From assembly GCF_003369915.1 (NCBI RefSeq), contig NC_046674.1:1736001-1800000 (forward strand): 64,000 nt of DNA. The letters are read 5' to 3'. Under the pieces are notes generated by a model. That model was given only the letters and a program-made list of their open reading frames with translations, made no database searches and was not told the origin of the DNA. This document shows positions 14,144 through 28,388 of this stretch, piece by piece. The stretch comes from Drosophila miranda. Lineage: Eukaryota; Arthropoda; Insecta; Diptera; Drosophilidae. A program made the position numbers and the translations under genes. Within the stretch, counting starts at the first letter, position 1. Each line of letters opens with the position of its first letter.

Positions 14144-15194
14144 AAGATAGAATGATTTACGATCGGTTGGATCGTTAAAGTCAGTTTCACTCGAAAAACG
14201 GAAATAGAACTCGTTTCATAAAAAACACTTTGCATTTTGGCAGACCAGACACTCGAGGGCAAACAGATAGCAGCAGCAGCAGCCAGAGCAAAAGCAAATT
14301 AAAAAAAAATATAAATTAAAATTGAAATTAAAATTAAAATAAAAGCAAACAAAGAGAGAGACAGCAACAGCGACAGCGACGAGAATCAGTGCAAGGCAAG
14401 AAACAGAGAGGAAATTCCATATAAAATAGGAGCATACAAAAACAAAGGGCATTCAAAAGAAGACAAAAGCAAACAACAATAAAAAGAACGAATAAAAAAC
14501 ACAGAAGAGGAAGAGATGGCGAGAGAGGGCGAGAGGGGCAGGCAAATGTCGAATTAAAATTAATGTCGAGTTAATCGAGTTTTGTTGTTGCTGCTGCTGC
14601 TCGTTCTCTCTTCTTTCCTCTCGTTTTTGTAAAGAACAAAGAAGTGGGAGAAGAGGAAGAAGCTGCAGACGAAGAAGGAGAGGAAAATGAATAACGAAAA
14701 GAATCTGATTCTCAATCTGAAAGCAGTTTGTCTTCTTCCCCCATTGTTCGGTCTCGCCCTCTCCCTTTCGCACTGTCGCACGTTTATGAGTACAAAAAGC
14801 AACCTCTGGCTCGGAGAGCCTGTTTATGCTCCTGACAGCGACCCTCCCTCCCGCTCTCCCTCTCCCACTCTGCTGTTCTCTCTCTCTTTCTGCTTGCTGG
14901 CCAGAGCGCCGCCGCAGCAGCCTCCATGGGCATTGTACTGCTTCAAGGATAACCACTCCGCGCAGAAGCTGCTCTCCGCCGCTCCGCCGCTCCGCTGCTC
15001 TGCTGCTCTGCTGCTCTGCTCCTTTGTGCGACCCTCCGACCGACTGGCCTGGCCTGGCCTTCGTCTTCTCAGGGCCCATCATAAATTGCAATCAATTACC
15101 GCCGCTCGGGGAAACTGGAATTTATTGTACATATATTTAATAATATAATTTCCTATTGATTTCACTTTACCCACATTTATTCATGCCCGTGTTG

Positions 15195-15252
15195 TACAAC
15201 TTTTACTAATTAACTCTTCTCCTTTCTTTCGCTTTCCTTTGCAGGTAAGTTC
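15195..15252 (+). promoter_or_regulatory. Tet: Recursive splice site (zero-nucleotide exon, ratchet point)
   Basis: A branch-point-like ACTAAT (about 15206) is followed by an almost pure pyrimidine tract and TTTGCAG, then immediately GTAAGT. The junction is between 15244 and 15245. A perfect 3' splice site fused to a perfect 5' splice site is the known signature of Drosophila ratchet points, which split long introns into steps without adding exon sequence. It lies 14,065 bp from the upstream donor (1179/1180) and 14,239 bp from the next coding acceptor (29483/29484), nearly the exact midpoint. The sites are seen directly. Use in Tet splicing is inferred. Confidence 0.75.
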
Positions 15253-18200
15253 TGGACGGACGGTTTGGTGCACTTAACCCAAATCGATGGCTCCTCCGAC
15301 AGGAGAGAGAGACAAGAGAGGAATCGGGCTAACAAGACAAGTCACTTAATGGCTGTCTCCAGTTTAGTGCATTTTCGTGATACCCCTCAAAAGAGGGTCA
15401 TCGCGTTCTGCGATGATGTTTGTGGTGGAGAGCAGGAAGTATAAATATATGTACACGCATCCTTCGTGGGGGGAAAACTAGTCTCTGCAGTTCTTAGGGA
15501 TGGGCTTTCCAAAAATTTGACGGCTACCCATGCCAGGGTATCCGCAGCCTAGGCCTCCTCCTTTCGGCTATCCATTTCCTTTTCGTTTTCTGTCTTTTGT
15601 CTTTTTGGGGCCAATTAGCGAAACGAGTTTCTGCTATACAAGAAAAATAAGAAGCAGCGAGAAAACATTTCCGCAAAATAAATAAAGTAAAGTAAAATAA
15701 AGGAAAGGAACGGGACGGGATGGAGGGGGATGGAGTAGAGTGGAGTGAAGTGAAGTGAAGTGAAGTGAAAGAAGGCTAAAAACCAGCTGGCCGAATCGAG
15801 TGTGTGAGTGATTCATGCGTTTACTTTTTTTTCCTCCATTTAACACGCTCCACAACCCAACCTCCCAGGGCCCGGGGAATCAGGTTCCCCTCCGCTTCAA
15901 ACCCACTCCCACTCCCACTCCTCCTCCTCCTCCTCCTCCGCCAGCAAATCCGCTTCGTTTGCTGGCAAGATAATGAGGCAGGCCGTAAGGAAATTAAATA
16001 CAGTGATTAAGTAACTTAATGACGTGGGATAAGCCTCACAAAAAAATAAAATGTAAGTCGGCGAGGAGATGATGAGATAGAGTGGCTCAGCGAAGGAGGC
16101 TGCAAGTAAGGCAAAAGGAGATTTGAGTGTACACGTATAATCCCCATCGACTGGTGGTGGGGGGAATTTCGAGTGCTTTAGGATCTGATTTGTATCCGAA
16201 AATAGACAGGAGAGGGGAGTACTTCAGAGTTTAAACTACTTTAAGTCCGAATCCGAATGCTATCCAAATGAGACGCGGAGTACTTCGAATTGATGGATGA
16301 TGATCTAGGCTCTTAATAGATACCCCCATACCCCCATTTGATATGCCCCTTGACTCCACTCCAGTGCCCCCCTCTGAAGTGCTCACTTCTGCCAAAAGTT
16401 CATTTCATGTCGTTTCTGTTTTTGGCGGTCACTGAACCCCACTCCGTTTTATCCGCTTCTTCTTTTGGGCCGTACTTCTAACTACTTCTTTCTCATTTGC
16501 ATTTTTGAGCAGAGAGCAGAAAACAAAGAACAGCCTTTTAATTGCGTTTAATTAGACTCGAAATAATTATTCATAATTAAAAACTATTTTGCATTCTTTT
16601 CATTCACTTTATTTTGCGCTTAGTTGAATTTTTAATCTCGAATTCTTCAAGGCAACAACCTTATGAAATTTAATGAAATATGACTTAGATTTATATTGGC
16701 ACAAATTTTTGACCGATTGTCCCCGTAAATCCATGAGTCGCCATGATGAGATCAGAGCGAATTCCGCCTAAAATGTATTTCAATTTATTTCGATTTCAAT
16801 TATAAATTATTCATAAAAGATCCCATTAGAGTCAGTTCAATGAACCAAAAGTAGGCAACATTTTTATTATTTGGCCTAAAACAAACAGCGGGACGGAGAC
16901 GGAGACGAAGACGAAGAGGGGGAGTACGAGAGCCAAGAGCTGGAGAGGATTAGAGACAGAAGAGTGTACTTGAAACGAGCACAAGCAAATAAATACTCGT
17001 AATGCGAAATAATTTGCTTCAATTTTTCGATTTCTGGGATTCAAATATTCAAATATGTGGAATGGAGATGGGTGTGTCAGGTGGATGGATGATTGCTTGC
17101 CGATTATCGACTCATTTGCATACACAGATACATACGAATATTCTCAAATATTCATTGGGGGATAAATCTTCTGTGCGTTTTTGTGACGAGCATATTGAAG
17201 AGTCTCTCGATTGAAGAAGAGCTACGTACTATTACGTACAAATGGCATCCAAATAATTGAGAAGCTCTCGACCAGGTCTCTGCTGTCGAGTGAAAATGAA
17301 GGTGATCTCAATGGAAGTAGATCAGCGGCTATCCGAACTATGTCAGGGTAGGACTCATGAGGTTGATTTATGATATTTGCAATGGAATTAAGTGAGAGAC
17401 AATGCATGGCAGGGTAGAATGTTGTGTAAGATACCCTCTAAGGCGGATCCGTACTCATTTCTGTGCCTATTCCTACATACATATGTAAATCCCTTTAATC
17501 TTGACCCTTAAGGCCTTCAGAAACAACATTTTTGTGTATGTACATCTAATTCCATAACTGACCAAATGCCGCATAGACCGAATGAAAAACCTTTACATAC
17601 CCTATTCTTAGGGCCACAAGGCAAACATATAGTACGCACACACACACACACACATACAAATGTGTTGTATGTAAAACACTTTAAACGTGTTTTCATTCTG
17701 ACTTGTTTGCTTTGCTCTTTACCTTCTTTTTGTTACTACACAAACTACAAAGCAACAACAACAGCGGCAACCCTTTTTCTCATTTTCGGTTGTAGTTGTT
17801 GTAAAAAATTATATTTATTTTTGCATTAAGCACGAGGTCAATTAACCTCATGCCGCGGCGCGAGTTCAATAAACGGAAAGCACACACACACACACACACA
17901 CACAGCGCAAACAGCACAGCACACACAGCGGAGAACTGAGAAGTGTGAAGAGAAGAGAAGTGAAGAGCGCAGCGAGTGGCGAGCAGAGAAGAGAGCAGGC
18001 AAAACTTTAAACCAAGGCACATGGAATAGCGGGTGAGGAAATCTCACTCTCCAGGTAGCCCAGATCTGCCTGTCATCGGCCACCCACACAGAAACGCAAC
18101 TCAACGCCGATTTCGCCTCACCTTTTATTCAGCATAACTTGCTTTAAACTACAGCTCACATACGCTCACGCATACAAATTTAACACATTCACATTGCAAA

Positions 18201-19892
18201 AAGAAACGAGAAAAAAATGTGCGCTGTTGTGACGTCGTTGACATTTTGCACAGTTACAACAACAACTACAACAACAACAGCCACATCGTTGGCAACGACA
18301 TTCGCATTTTTTTTACAATTGTAAATTGAGTCATTTGGTTGTAGCACCCGCAATCCCCCCCGTTCGAAACACGCCCGGCCATCCCGTTCCGTGTCATGTT
18401 GTAGTTGTTGTTTTTGCGATTGTTATTTCTGTTATGCACTTGACAACGGACAGAGACAGCGATAGAGACAGAGGCAGGAGACCAAACCAAACCAAAGGAA
18501 GCCAAAGCTCATTCATCAACACGTTGCTGTTTTGTTGTGCGAGTATTTGCTTAGCCAAAGGCCACCAGCGTGTGTGTGCGAGGGGGAGAGAGCATGGTCA
18601 TTGATACACCGCTCTCTCAATATCAAACTCCGCTCCAAACGCAACTGCAGGCCTCTGCTCACGTGCTGCTTCTGCAGCTGCTGCTGCTGCTGATGCTCGC
18701 TTTTGTATGCCCTTGGAGAAAGGGCATATCATACAGAATAGCAGCTTAATTGGCAGCTTTTTTTATACCGTTTAATGTACATAAAAATTAATTAGTAATT
18801 GTGCACGCTTTTTTGTGGGTTCTATTTTTGTATTAATTCATGTTTTTTTGTTACGTTCGTTTCGCGTTGCCAAGCAAAAAAAACCAAACAAAACAAAAAA
18901 AGGAAAGAAAGAAATCGTTTATTCGTTGTTTATTTTTTTCTCAGCCTGGTAACCGGTAACCGATGGACGGCACATGTACAAGGGGCGGGGCAGCAGCAGC
19001 GGCGGCAGAGGCAGCACAGGTGTGCAAAATGATTGTAAATCAATAAACCAGCCAAAGGGAAGTGCAAAATTGCAAAATAAATGAAGACAAATTCAATGAA
19101 ATTTTTCGTATGAGAACTTTATTGTTTTGGGGAAAAAACGTAACGTAACACACACAAAACTCGTTTTATTAACAATCAATGGAAGTCGATTCTTCCCTCA
19201 ATCAAGTGACGAGAATTTCGAATGGTTAAAATTATGATTTGAACAGACAGATGCGATGCACTTCATTTGCAGATTACACGCACAGTTGCTCCTCTGAAAT
19301 GTTGATTTTGCAATTGCTTGGGGCACAATAATAATGGATTTAATTGCTCAATACTATATGTACATATATTGTATGTGAATTGCCCATTCATTGGAAATGT
19401 TTAATTTGACTTCCATTTGATTTGCAAAACAATTTACTCATTAAATGACTAAACACTCGCGGGCCCCATCAAAATTGAGACATTCATTCGCACACTCGCC
19501 GTCGAATCCAGAATCCAGAAATCAGATAAAAGTGATTCATTGTTTTAATTTGTCCAGCTGCCTCTTATCCGCCGCTTATTAGTGGATTCATATGTTTGTG
19601 TATTTGCTTCGAAAAGGCGTTCGAATAGAGATAGATAATATTCAAATTGACTTGCCGGCGTGGTATTTCCGCTAAGCCACAACAAAAAGATGAAGAAAAA
19701 AAAGCAACAGCTTCCCCATTCATGAGTCATTCCCCGCAGTGCAATTACACTGACAGCTAAAAGTTGAGGCACGCTAAAAAAAACACACACACCACATACA
19801 TCTCTATATGCAAGCAATTAGCCAAGTTGATCTAATAACCGTATAGAGGAGGAGCCATGGCTGGGGGAAAATACTTGTACACGTACTCTCGA

Positions 19893-19895
<3 letters not shown>

Positions 19896-19924
<29 letters not shown>
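19896..19924. repeat. (GT)n microsatellite
   Basis: About 29 bp of GT dinucleotide. Similar shorter CA/GT tracts lie at 17637-17654, 17881-17903, 21628-21643, 24107-24125 and 24591-24610. GA/CT tracts lie at 6832-6856, 10491-10512, 21952-21979 and 23616-23640. Confidence 0.9.
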
Positions 19925-20733
19925 TGCCAATGCAAACATTTTCCACTTGGCCAAATCGCGGCCAAGCCACAAAACTAGTTTATGCAACAAAATACTTAAA
20001 GTCGTACTAGAAAAAAAAAACCCCACAAGAAACTAGTATTATAATAATGACTTCAATTTTCAGGCTTCAAAGAGATTGTAATAAAAATAATAACGAAAGC
20101 AGAGCAGATCCGAGCAGAGCGGAGCGGAGCGGAGCAAACAAAAAGAGAACGAAATTTGTCCGAGTACTCGTAGTCGTACTCGCATTGGGCAATTTGGGAA
20201 CGAGATTCTTTGACGTGGATTTATGGCAATTGAAGACAAGTTTTTAATTATCTTTTTATACACGGTAAAAAGGGTATATTCTGTTCCCGTAGAGGCGAGT
20301 GACGGGCGGAAGGAAGAAGGATCTCTTTGTTCCCTGATTGTTCGCGATTGTTGCCTTCTTCCTTATAGAGCTTCTATTCGATAGATCGTAAGGTACTGTC
20401 TGTCGTTTGGGTTAGCAATAGGTATTCCATAGTCGGATATTCACTAAAAGTCTTTCTTGTTTACTTGATTGTTGTAGTTGTCATGGCTGTTATGGCCTGG
20501 CATAATAATAATTTAAAATCTGCCGAGGCCTGGCCTGGAAACGAAGTGGCGCAAGGCATTAAATCATCGCGTGCCGCTAAAAAGGATCCACAGGCGACAC
20601 ATCCACGGCAACAAACAAAAAATGTCAGTCTGAATGCAACAACAACTTTCGAGAAACTGCAACATCAGCACCTGCCAACAATTTACGTATTTCTTGAGTC
20701 AATTTCTGTTCTCTGACTTAATGGAGGGGCACA

Positions 20734-20762
20734 TGCTCGTACTCGTACTCGTACTCGTACTC
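20734..20762. repeat. (GTACTC)n hexamer repeat
   Basis: About five copies of the hexamer GTACTC in tandem. Confidence 0.85.
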
Positions 20763-21238
20763 GACTCGTGGTGCTGTAATGCCAATTACTCAATTATGAA
20801 AAAAAAGAAAGGAGAGCAGCCAGGCCCCCGGGGGAGTTGGGGTGGGAGTGGGAAGCAGAAGAGCTGAGGAGCTGAGGAGCTCCCAATATCCCAAGAATTA
20901 TATTCATAAAGAAATAACCATATTCATGCAAATTCTTAGTGTTTGTTGGGTGTTGCTGTTGCTGTTGCTGTTGGTGTTGCTGTTGGAGTTTTGTAATTAT
21001 GCGAGACATTGTTGGTTGCTGCCTCTCACTCCCCATCTGCACCCATCAGCTGTAGCTGTTGTTTTCATACATACCCATTGCACAGAGGGTATTATTATTT
21101 TGAGGAAATTATTGGCAGGCAGAGAAGGAACTCAAATTTGTTCATGATCCGCAGCATGTTCCGCAAACCAAGTGAAATAAGTGACCATAATGCAAGGGTA
21201 TCACAGCTGCGACCCCCGAAATTTCGCCTTTCCTCTCG

Positions 21239-21331
21239 CTGCTGCTGCCGCTGCTGCTGCCGCTGCTGCTGCTGCTGTAGCTGTGGTTTTTGCTGCTTCT
21301 GCTGCTGCTTCTGCTGCTGCTTCTTCATCTA
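21239..21331. repeat. (GCT/GCC)n triplet repeat in intron
   Basis: About 90 bp of imperfect GCTGCC/GCTGCT triplets, open in several frames as poly-Leu, poly-Ala or poly-Cys. Such runs occur throughout this intron and are not taken as coding. Confidence 0.85.
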
Positions 21332-21950
21332 CATTGCAATTTGTATGCAAATACAATCCACAATGCAGACACACACAGAGACAGATTTCTCATTCTCTGC
21401 TGCCAGAACAGGAACAGGCACACGCACAGGCACACGCACACAATTACAGCACACAAACACATGCATACACAACGTGATTAGCATAACAGTCGAGGAGGCC
21501 CGTAAATATTGCATTTTAGCATAATTGTTTATACTTTGCAGCTGCTGCTGCCACGCCTCTCTTCAGTTTCGACCACTTTTGTTGGCCAAGTAATTAAACC
21601 AACAGCCAGCCAACAGCAACAGCAACACACACACACACACACAATGCAATATACAATACATTCGTAAATTTGAATATTTCACTAGTTTCTGCCAAAATTA
21701 ATGACCTAATATTATGAGCATTTGCAAGCTTCTTCCCAGCCCCCAAAATTGACCGCAAATTACGAATTTTCGGAATGCATTTCAAATGCAAAGTGCTTAG
21801 AGGCTTAATCAAGTCAGATGCAGCAGTGCCATAAGTGCCATAAACATAATTTGCCTTGCACTGATCTTGAGGGGCTTTGTTGTGCAATTAGAAGCTTTTA
21901 TTGTGTGGAAGCTTCCCTCGGAAGAGCAATAATAATCAATGCACGCACAG

Positions 21951-21982
<32 letters not shown>

Positions 21983-24900
21983 CAGGCAGACAGCCAGAGA
22001 GCCAAAGCTTAGAACGCAGAGAAAAGGGAGTAAAAGAGAGCGTATGAAAGGTTGGGAAGCTTTCATCCTTTCCAATTCCACTTGAATTGACATTTCGACT
22101 GGGATCATGACAAATTTCTCACACTAGTGTCACACACGGAGACTTCAAGTAGAGTCCCCCCTGTGCCCCTGTGCCCGTGTGCCCCTGTGCCCAATTCCAG
22201 ATCTGCAAAACCAACTTTCTATTGTACAATGTGATCCAGTCACTTGTTTTGAGAGTGTGTGCCCATTCCCGAGCCATGTACGATGTCTGTCTAACTGCCT
22301 GTGACGTTGCTTTTCTGTTGCTCTGTTGCTATTGCTATTGCAGTGTTCTCCGTTCCTCCGGAGCAGCCACTCTTTGCTCTGCTCTGCTTGGGCTCTGCTG
22401 GGGCCGTGTTGCATGTTATCCCCGCATGGCATCGCCTGCTTTTTGGGGGCCTCTCTGGCTTTGTGTTCGTGTTCAGTTGGCAGTTTCCGCGCTGCCAACT
22501 TTGTAATTAACTGTTGTCACGACGTGCCGCCGCCGCCGCCGCTGCCGCTGCCGCTGCTCGGGGAGGACAGGACTCTCGCGGATGGATGCATTTCTGTTCG
22601 ATCATGTGGGCGAGGGAGAGGGGGAGAGAGAGAGCCATGGCATAAATAGTTATTTATTTGCTCAATTAGCAATGTTGCCAGCTTAAAAGCAGATTAAAGC
22701 CGAAGAGAGAATGAGCTGGAAAATAAAGCTTTAAGCAGAACAATAGAATCGGGAACAGAGGAGGAGATGGAATGATGAAAACAAAGACCGAGAGAGCGAT
22801 AGAGAGAGAGCGTGGTAGGGGCAGGGGGAACATAATAAAGCATGCCATGGCGTGCCAAAAAAAACAGAAGAAGGAAACGCGCAGAGAGGAGAGCGGAGGG
22901 GAGCGAAAGAAGAATTGCCAAGGAATTCGTTAACGACTCGACATGCCAAAATTAATGGCATGCCTGGCAATAATTAAAACAAAACCAACAGCAACAACAA
23001 CAACAGCTGAGGCAACAAAGCAGCACAAAAGCTGACGTTGCAAAAACGAGAAAGGAAGACCGACTTCGGGGAACGAAGTCTTAGATACTCTTGAAGATCA
23101 TTCGGTCTCCGCTTTGATAAGTCGGGAGCTCCAAGTGGGATTTGAATCTGTTTTGGAGGATACATTCAGAAAACCCTCCTTCCCGCCCTGGCAATTCGGC
23201 AATGCGCCACCCCGCAAGGGTATAAAAAGAGCAGAGAAGTAAGCAGAAAGCAGAAAGAAGAGAGGGACTGCTAGAGAGAGAGAGAGAGCGAGAGAGCTTC
23301 CCAAAACAAGTTTTCATCTGCTGTCAGGCGGACGAGGGTGCGGGGGCGGGGCCCCAGCAAATGCATTATATAACACCCAGCATCAATTTCGAAAATGACT
23401 TTTCAGGATGTCCCCTCAGATATCTGCTGCACTCTCTGTTCTCTGCCTCTGCCCCTACCCCTGCCCCTGCCTCTGCCTCTGATTTTTTTCGGGGCTGATT
23501 TGCAAATATTTGCTCTATTGATTACCGGTGCCCGGCATTGCATTATAATTTACTCACGCTCTTCCGCTCTCTTTGCGGGTTCCTCTTTACTGTGCTCTGC
23601 CTCTCCTCCACACACTCTCTCTCTCTCTCTCTCTCTCTCTGCCTGACAGTCAGGCAATCAGTAAATATTTCCAGTGCCACTGCCACTGCTGTTGCTGCCG
23701 CTCTGCCTCTTTCCAATTTAATTTATCGCAAATATTCAATCAAAATAATGAACGGGAAATGAATGAGCAACTGATGAACTGACGGTTGGATGGCAGGACG
23801 CATTGATGCTTTAACCATGGCAAATGACAGGCAGAGCAGGAGCAGGAGCGGGGGGGGGGGCAGGAGCGGGGAGCATGAGGCGAAAATTGAGTTAGCTTCA
23901 GCATTTCTTGGTTGAAAATTTCAAGCGTTGATTATTTCGGTTGTAGTTTCTGCCTGAAAGCCAGAGCAGCCCCCGGCAAAAGCCAGGAGAAGATTCGAGA
24001 TGGGACGAGGACTAGACTGTTTAGGAATGCAAGTGCCGGAGCAGGAACAGGAGCAGTGCCAACGGACGAACAATTGCAGCCTAATTGAATGCTAAATTGA
24101 ATAAAACACACACACACACACACACATGCAGAGTGTGAGAGACAGAGAGAGAGTGGCAGTGGCAGTGGGGGGATTGGAATATGGAGGAGCTGGAGCAAAA
24201 GCGGGACAGACAGACCCTCGACACATGCTAACAAGGCAGGCAGGCAGGCAGGCAGCAGGCAGGCAGAAGTGGAGAGGTTCCAAAAAAAAAAGAGGAAAGA
24301 AGGGAAGCTTGGGAAGCTTGGAAACGGCGAAGCACTAGATACCCTTGCAACATTGATGAGCAATGGCCCTCTCTTGGGTCATAAATATCGTTCGATTTCT
24401 ATGGAATAAAGTAAAGATTTTCAACCGATAGTTCCCATGGCGGGCTATGCTCTAAAGTGAACCGATCTTATATACCGTTAAGCCAGAATACTCTCATTAA
24501 TAAGTGTATTCTGGAAGGAGTGCAAAAAAGGCAAAAAAAAACTGTAGCCTGCACAACGGCGCACACTCGACACGTACAATTACATGCAGGCACACACACA
24601 CACACACACGCACACACACCCACACACATCGACACGAGCAGTTGCAATTACGTGTGCGAGTGGGTGGGTGTGGGTGGTAGGGGCAGAAGATAGCCAGCCA
24701 GCCAGCCAGACAGACAGAGAAAGCCCGCAAGAAACTCAAGAGCCAGGCAAAATGTGCTGCAGGATAATGGAATGGAATAAAGGAGCGCACACAGGGCGTT
24801 CGAAAGGGATGGAGAGCGAGAGCACACAAGAGTGAAACAGGAAAAACGACGGTGGGGCGGGGGTGGGGGTGGTTGGGTGAGAAAATTGTGGAAAATGCAA

Positions 24901-27900
24901 AATTAGCATGAATACGAAATACAAGTTAAATATTTGAGCAGCCCCCAAAGGTGTTTTCCCCAGTCCAGAGCGAGAGAGAGAGGGGGGATGTCTGGAGGCA
25001 ATCATAGGAATTGCATTTACCGTTAAAGCAAATGGTACAAGCTGAAAAAGTGGGGTGTGGACCAGTGTGGGGGACCCAATGAAATATTCTGCTGAAAATG
25101 CAGAAACGTTACCGATAAAGATTTGCTTTAATTGCAAACGATTACTTTGAGCAAGGGGCAAATCCGAAGGTTCACGCAGGAACGTATCCGGAACGAAAGC
25201 CAAGACTAAGTTCTGCCTTGACTGGCTTTTCCTGGACCTACCGATCGACCCAACGAAGCTCATCGAAGCTCCATGGCTCTGGCTGAAGAAGAACTTTTCC
25301 AACATTTTCCAATCGGGCCTGCCGTTGAACAAACAGGGTTCTGATAACGTTTTTAGAGCAAATAAAACAGAGCTCTCCGGCGCAGTAAAGAAATAAACGA
25401 TAGCTAATATTTGATTTATTTACAATTGTATTTACATTCGCCCGCTGCATTTTGTGTTTTACAATCGCCGTGTTTTCTTTTCGTTTGCCTTTGATTTGCT
25501 TTTATGCCCTCCCCCTGTCCCTCTCGCACCCTCTGTTCGACCTTATCAGCAGACTTTGACTTTGGGGACATGTAAATAATTTATATTATACGAGTGGTGG
25601 AGTAGACCCTGTTATGTGTGTAATTTATGAGCACTGGAGAGGGAGAGGGAAACACTGAGCGAGGGAGAGAGGTGTTATATGGCCGGCCTCTTATCAATGT
25701 GTGGAAGATAGTTGGTTGGGGGGGGGACTGTACCCCCACTGGCATTAGTATTATGTATAAGCTGACTTCCCAAGAGATCAATGTTTGGCAGAGCCTAACC
25801 TCACATTTCGAGTATCTTAAAGATCCGACCCCACACACACACACACCTCCACCTACACCTACACCTATACCATCGTAGTGCCTATACAATGTTGTAGCAA
25901 GGTTTTTACCTTTACTTAACCTTATTTCGCTACGTTTTCATTTCATTTTTGTTCGTTTTTCGTTTCGTTTCGTTTCGTTTCGTGCCGTTTCATGCCGTTT
26001 GCTGCTGCTTATCAAGGCAATGTAACGCACACATGGACACGCGCATACGCGTGCACACACGCGAGCAGCAGCGAAGATAAACGCACACAGAGACGCACCT
26101 AATTGCTGTTTACTCAGCGCGCAATTTTCTCTTCAACACTTTGTGCGAACGGCGGAGGAGGCGGAGGCGACAAGGAGCGGACCAGAGCGTAGCGGGGGCT
26201 CTTCTCTCAGGAACATGGCTCCCCCAGGGCCATCATTCATTGCCCCGTGGCTCTCGCTCTCGCTCTCGTTGTTGTTTCTGCATATACCCTTGCAGATAGA
26301 GAGAGAGGGAGAGGGGGAGAGAGGGTATTACGATTGTGAAAAGATGTTTGTGGAGCAGAAGAAGAAAAGCTTAGAATGCAAAATTCTATCATACATAGTT
26401 TTTCGGGCAGTGGAAACAGAGCTCAAATGATACAGATTCCAGCCTAATAGCAATCCTAAAACACCCGACCATGGCCCTGCCCTGCCCTGCCCGGCAAGGC
26501 TATCAAAGGCTTCGAGTATCGACTCTCTCGCAAGCCAGTCCTCTGGCCGTTCCTCTTTGTGTTCTTCTTTCTGCTCCATCAGCTGCAGTGCCACTAATCT
26601 CTCACTATCTCCTCTCCTATCGCCCGAGGCCATATTTCTCTCGTGGGTTCTTTATTTATTTTACCAAGAAACAAATACAAAATAGTATCATAAAAATTTA
26701 ATTAACTTTTATGAACTCGGTAAATACATGGATGTCTAGTGTTGTGGGTTGTGGGATGTGGGGTGTGGGGTGATGGGGGTGGCGGGCGGAGGAAAATGCA
26801 CTTAAAGAACTGGAGAAACTAGAAAAACATTTCTGTATGCAGGTATATTTGTATCTGTATTTATTCTCTTGTTTCTCGCTTTTTACGATTTTTCATTTGT
26901 TTTTCCATTTGTGTTTGCGCCTGTCAATGCCTGAGCAAATACAAATATACAAATATATTGCCCAATGTTTGCAAAACTTTAATTAATACCTCCAGAGAGA
27001 GAGGCACATACATTGTATATGCATATACATATGTATAGAGATGTTTATCTATCGCTTGTTTGCTCAAAAACAAGCCACATTGAGGCAGGGAGACAGGGAG
27101 GCAGGGGGACAGAGGGACAAAGCGAGGGATAAAAGGAGAACAAGAAAGGGAAATGTAAGCAGAAATAATTGGCAATTTTCAATTTCAAATTGCGTGCAAA
27201 TTTATTTTCATTTTTGCACCTGCGCTTCCGCCACTTCTCCACCTCCGCCTCCAGCGCCTCCTCCTCCTACATCCCGATGTTTGCAATGCAAATATTTTTA
27301 GAAAGCAAAGGAAAGAAGGAGCTGGAGAGAGGGAGAGAGAGACCTCCCCCTCCACTCTGGCAGGCGCAACTCTGTGTGCTCAAGATATTTGGTTGCTTCG
27401 TCGCACCTGCTCCCCACCGATAAGTAGGGGGGGGGGGCGCCGGGACAAAAAGAGAGCGGTGGGAGCCAAGCACTTGTAGTCGATCTAGAGATGGTGCAAC
27501 AAACTCCACTTCGAGCACGAGAAAAGCACGAAAATAGCACAGATTCGCACGGAATAGTACAGAATAGCACAGAAAAGAAAGGGAAACAATAACGGATACT
27601 AAAAAACAAAGTATTCCATGGGGAATGCTGTATGTGCAAACCTCAGAATGTAATCTTCAATCATCCATTCGTACAAATGGTATTCCTGGAAGAGGTCCAG
27701 CTAGAATGCCCCTCGAAATCGAATAACAGGATGCTATATGTTCGATATTCTCTGCGGGACTGTACCCTGAGCACACTGATAGTTGGCCGTACCTGCTGCC
27801 ATCTCTAACTCGAGCTCTGTGGAATCTATTTGCATTGCATTATGCTGAATATGGCGACACACACACACACTCACAGTCGGCCTGTCAAGGTGGCAAATAT

Positions 27901-28388
27901 TATTTTACACATGTGTAAAATATAAATCATTCCATTGCAGCCAATTTGCACAAACGATTTGCTTTGACTGCCTTTCTGTTGTGTCCGTCCGTCCGTCCGT
28001 GTATGCAAATTGTATTTATGTCTACACAAAACCCCAATGCTCCACCAACCCCATCCCCGCCCCCGTCCCCGAATCTAAGCCACTTTAATTGGCCAGACCA
28101 GGCCGTCTATTGTTTCAGCCGGTTGTTGTTGGTTTGCCTTTTTGGTAAACTTTTGATTTGTGCCTTTTGTAATTAGCCAACAAAATATTCAGAGGGAATA
28201 TTCGAGAAATTCGAGAATATTCGAGAATATTTGTGCACAAGATTGGTTCGTTGGGGTTCTGTTGAATTTGTTGCTTCAAGAATGTTTATTTATGCAAAAG
28301 CTCGAGCTCTCTCTGGCTGCTGCAATCGTTTGTCCCTTTGTTATCGATCAAATCAAGCGATAGCACGATATCGGTTAGTATCCGCAGC

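Larger units (their letters stand above)
1180..15244 (+). other. Intron segment 1 of Tet (donor to ratchet point)
   Basis: About 14.1 kb without a supportable protein gene on either strand. Open frames here are made of microsatellite or low-complexity sequence (HT, CV, RE, SL repeats) and have no recognisable domain. Contents: many GT/CA and GA/CT microsatellites, AT-rich unique sequence, two consensus motif-1 type GGTCACAC sites near 8.3-8.45 kb, and an unrecognised GC-richer stretch at about 3830-4080. It is read as intron because it lies between a strong donor and a 3' splice site on the same strand. Confidence 0.5.

Noticed and set aside
14453..15091. 212-codon minus-strand frame and overlapping plus-strand frames
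   Set aside because: Low-complexity (Glu/Arg/Gln or Leu/Ser) translations of GA/CT-rich intron sequence, open in several frames at once.
24736..25332. 198-codon open frame on the minus strand in the Tet intron
   Set aside because: Mixed composition and no recognisable family. No promoter, poly(A) or splice signals support it. Probably chance, but a conservation test would settle it.
26821..26850. Second recursive splice site (TATGCAGGTATATT)
   Set aside because: CAG and GTA are juxtaposed, but the pyrimidine tract is poor and GTATAT is a weak donor.
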